Of a stretch of 24,514 nucleotides of DNA, positions 23,174-24,514 are shown piece after piece; the stretch's first letter is position 1; each line of letters opens with the position of its first letter. A program made the position numbers and the translations under genes. The stretch comes from Alphaproteobacteria bacterium UBA1254 (lineage in GTDB: Bacteria > Pseudomonadota > Alphaproteobacteria > RF32 > CAG-239), in the NCBI GenBank assembly GCA_002308495.1, contig DBVW01000009.1:1-24514 (forward strand), written 5' to 3'. The notes under the pieces are model-generated. The model searched no databases. It worked only from the letters and a program-made list of their open reading frames with translations, and was not told the origin of the DNA.

Positions 23174-23674
23174 ATGAAAAAGATTTTGTTACTATGCGTT
23201 CCCATTATTTGCATGGGATTTTTATCTCTGCAAGCGCATGCTTGCATTGATTCAAATTGCAAGACGTGTCCTGAGGGATTTTCCATTGTTACAAGATGTT
23301 GTAACAGTTCAGATCAGGGCGATTGCATCGTCCTTACAGACGAGCTTGAAGATTGCGGCTCAGGGCAATGGGTCGAGTATCCCAAATCTTTTTCAATCCC
23401 CTCTAAAAAGTGTTGTAAAGATTCGAGCGAAAACGATTGCCGTTTGATCCATCATAAAGAGTATTGCGGAGTTGGCGAATTTAAAGATTATCCTTATTCT
23501 CCCATCAAAAAGTGTTGTAAAGATTCTCATCAACAAGATTGCCTCATCATCAGTTCTAAAAACAAATGCGGAAAATATCAATTAGACAACTATTCTTTCA
23601 CAAAAAGCGATTGCTGTAATGCCGATCTTACGAAATGCACAGGACAAGTCAAAGATTGTCCTCGCTGTTTCTAA
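23174..23674 (+). CDS. Secreted 20-cysteine repeat protein, 166 aa
   Basis: Signal peptide MKKILLLCVPIICMGFLSLQ, then AHA before CIDSN. The mature protein has about 20 cysteines in four imperfect repeats of roughly 35 aa. The clearest unit reads KKCCKDSSENDCRLIHHKEY, then CGVGEFKDYP, repeated as KKCCKDSHQQDCLIISS and CGKYQLDNYS. Each holds a CC pair, a DC and a CG, so a disulfide-rich domain repeated in tandem is likely. No lipobox, enzyme motif or membrane helix is seen. DNA of units two and three shares about 20 identical bases at the CC motif, indicating fairly recent internal duplication. It has its own promoter and a weak AAAGG ribosome site. The periplasm or cell exterior is the expected place. 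I do not recognise the family. Confidence 0.82.
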   Translation: MKKILLLCVPIICMGFLSLQAHACIDSNCKTCPEGFSIVTRCCNSSDQGDCIVLTDELEDCGSGQWVEYPKSFSIPSKKCCKDSSENDCRLIHHKEYCGVGEFKDYPYSPIKKCCKDSHQQDCLIISSKNKCGKYQLDNYSFTKSDCCNADLTKCTGQVKDCPRCF

Positions 23675-23699
23675 ACCTGATTTTATCTTTGTTCCTTTT

Positions 23700-24212
23700 T
23701 TATTTAATCACCCCGCAGGCAATGCGTTTGCCTCCGCCGCCTAAAGCTTTCGGCGTATCTTGGTAATTATCGCCGCCCGCATGAATAACAACCGAGCGTT
23801 CTCTTATTTCTTTAGCTGTTAAGCGCGGCATGTAAAAGCTCGTTTTGACGGATCCTTTTTCATTAACTTTCAAAGCCGGCAGATCACCTCTGTGTCCCTC
23901 GCCTTTCGGACCTAAATGTTTTCCTGTCTGATCTGGGTCATAATGTCCGCCGGCTGCAAGTGCTGGCTCTTCCTGACCACTACTATTCAGCCCTTTTTCA
24001 CAACTGCCATATTCGTGAATATGGAAGCCATGTTCGCCCGTCGGCAAATTTTTAAAATCGACTTCAACAAACAAACCTTTCGGCGTGTCGGTAAACTTCA
24101 CTTTACCGATGTTTGTTTGATCTGTTGTTGACATCACATTTGATGCGGCATCATTGTCCATTAAATAGCAGCCGACAATAAGCAACAAAACAATTAATAA
24201 AGCGCTTCTCAT
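23700..24212 (-). CDS. sodC: Lipoprotein Cu,Zn superoxide dismutase
   Basis: Destroys superoxide in the cell envelope. I chose the ATG at 24212, six bases after AGGGG; a GTG just before it is possible. The N-end MRSALLIVLLLIVGC carries a lipobox with Cys15, so it should be membrane-anchored rather than free. All ligands are present: copper H64, H66, H90 and H144; zinc H90, H99, H107 and D110; and the C71-C166 disulfide. The channel arginine R163 is in GGGGKRIACG. The 170 aa length is normal for bacterial SodC. It is a single gene, following a terminator that closes plsX. Confidence 0.95.
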   Translation of the reverse strand: MRSALLIVLLLIVGCYLMDNDAASNVMSTTDQTNIGKVKFTDTPKGLFVEVDFKNLPTGEHGFHIHEYGSCEKGLNSSGQEEPALAAGGHYDPDQTGKHLGPKGEGHRGDLPALKVNEKGSVKTSFYMPRLTAKEIRERSVVIHAGGDNYQDTPKALGGGGKRIACGVIK

Positions 24213-24280
24213 CACATTCCCCTTATTAAAAGCAGAATATAATTACTAGCCGCCAAAAGACATTATGGAAAAAAGGCTAT

Positions 24281-24306
24281 AAAAAAAAGATGCCCGAAAG
24301 CATCTT
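24281..24306 (-). terminator. Terminator of plsX
   Basis: On the minus strand AAGATGC, 6-base loop, GCATCTT, followed by a run of T. It lies between the plsX stop at 24330 and sodC. Confidence 0.85.
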
Positions 24307-24329
24307 ATCTTTTTGCTTTTAATGTTTAA

Positions 24330-24514
24330 TCACATCACATCATAAAACATATCTTGAGAGATTTCATCAAGGTCAATATCTTCAAGCTCGCTTCTGATGG
24401 TTGAAACAAAATCTTGGCGAACCAGCATCGCCGCATTATTTAAGGCAACCGAAAAGCTGAAGCCGTCTGCACTGCCGTGGCTCTTAACGGATAAACCGTT
24501 CCAGCCGACAAACA
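24330..24514 (-). CDS. plsX: Phosphate acyltransferase PlsX, C-terminal end
   Basis: PlsX converts acyl-ACP to acyl-phosphate for phospholipid synthesis. Only the last 61 residues are inside the window, read in the frame that ends in TGA at 24330-24332. It opens FVGWNGLSVKSHGSADGFSF, matching the conserved NG-V-KSHG block near the C-end of PlsX, then a helical tail ending DEISQDMFYDVM. In most Alphaproteobacteria plsX stands upstream of fabH and ihfA on the same strand. Here it is nearby but faces the other way. Confidence 0.82.
   Translation of the reverse strand, partial: FVGWNGLSVKSHGSADGFSFSVALNNAAMLVRQDFVSTIRSELEDIDLDEISQDMFYDVM

Noticed and set aside
22933..23286. Minus-strand 117-aa frame containing GTRGFEPPTSCTPCK
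   Set aside because: It runs antisense through the tRNA-Pro gene; this is a well-known false protein made by tRNA antisense sequence.
23400..23530. 20-base direct DNA repeat as a mobile or recombination element
   Set aside because: It encodes the KKCCKDS motif in the same frame both times, so it is part of the protein repeat.
1..24514. CRISPR array, insertion sequence or prophage
   Set aside because: No spaced direct repeats, transposase, integrase or phage structural genes are visible.

Overview
The window looks like chromosomal DNA from an AT-rich, probably host-associated and fermentative alphaproteobacterium. The strongest taxonomic sign is ihfA, a MerR-type regulator gene and tRNA-Pro(GGG) in one short run, with plsX close by. 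The recO-parC-lolA order, a lone rpsD, DUF2066 and DUF1015 proteins and a lipoprotein SodC fit the same group. Most genes have clear AAGGAG-type ribosome sites, and several sigma70-type promoters (TTGACA, 17 bp, TATAAT-like) can be read directly. Lineage and lifestyle are inferences. I see no transposase, integrase, phage structural gene, CRISPR array or rRNA.

Layout. 1-1.3 kb: 5' part of an AdiC-type amino-acid antiporter gene and a small orphan with a near-consensus promoter. 1.4-4.9 kb: recO-parC-lolA operon, all on the minus strand; ParC lacks both usual quinolone-contact residues. 5.1-9.6 kb: DUF1015 protein, an unknown 247-aa protein, a six-helix membrane protein, a conserved WYCRYY-motif protein and a DUF2066-like exported protein. 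9.7-14.1 kb: one giant gene encoding an alpha-solenoid with two GNAT-like domains at its C end. 14.2-15.0 kb: outer-membrane barrel protein. 15.1-17.4 kb: five tightly packed small genes (exported Cys peptide, 44-aa membrane peptide, zinc finger, exported MORN-repeat protein, zinc ribbon with membrane anchor) preceded by a highly structured RNA of about 250 nt that ends in an intrinsic terminator only 27 bases from the first start codon. 17.5-19.7 kb: pta-ackA. 19.8-21.3 kb: two tandem paralogues and a small lipoprotein. 21.3-24.5 kb: rpsD with a structured leader, ihfA-merR-tRNA-Pro, a 20-cysteine secreted repeat protein, sodC, and the 3' end of plsX on the minus strand.

How they fit together. 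Pta and AckA form the acetate/ATP branch. RecO, ParC and IhfA serve DNA repair and topology; LolA and PlsX serve the envelope; S4 serves translation. The most novel part is the leader-RNA plus five-gene cassette at 15.1-17.4 kb: the leader can form a 10-bp long-range helix that overlaps its terminator, so transcriptional attenuation of the cassette is a concrete hypothesis. The solenoid/GNAT protein is the second unusual item.
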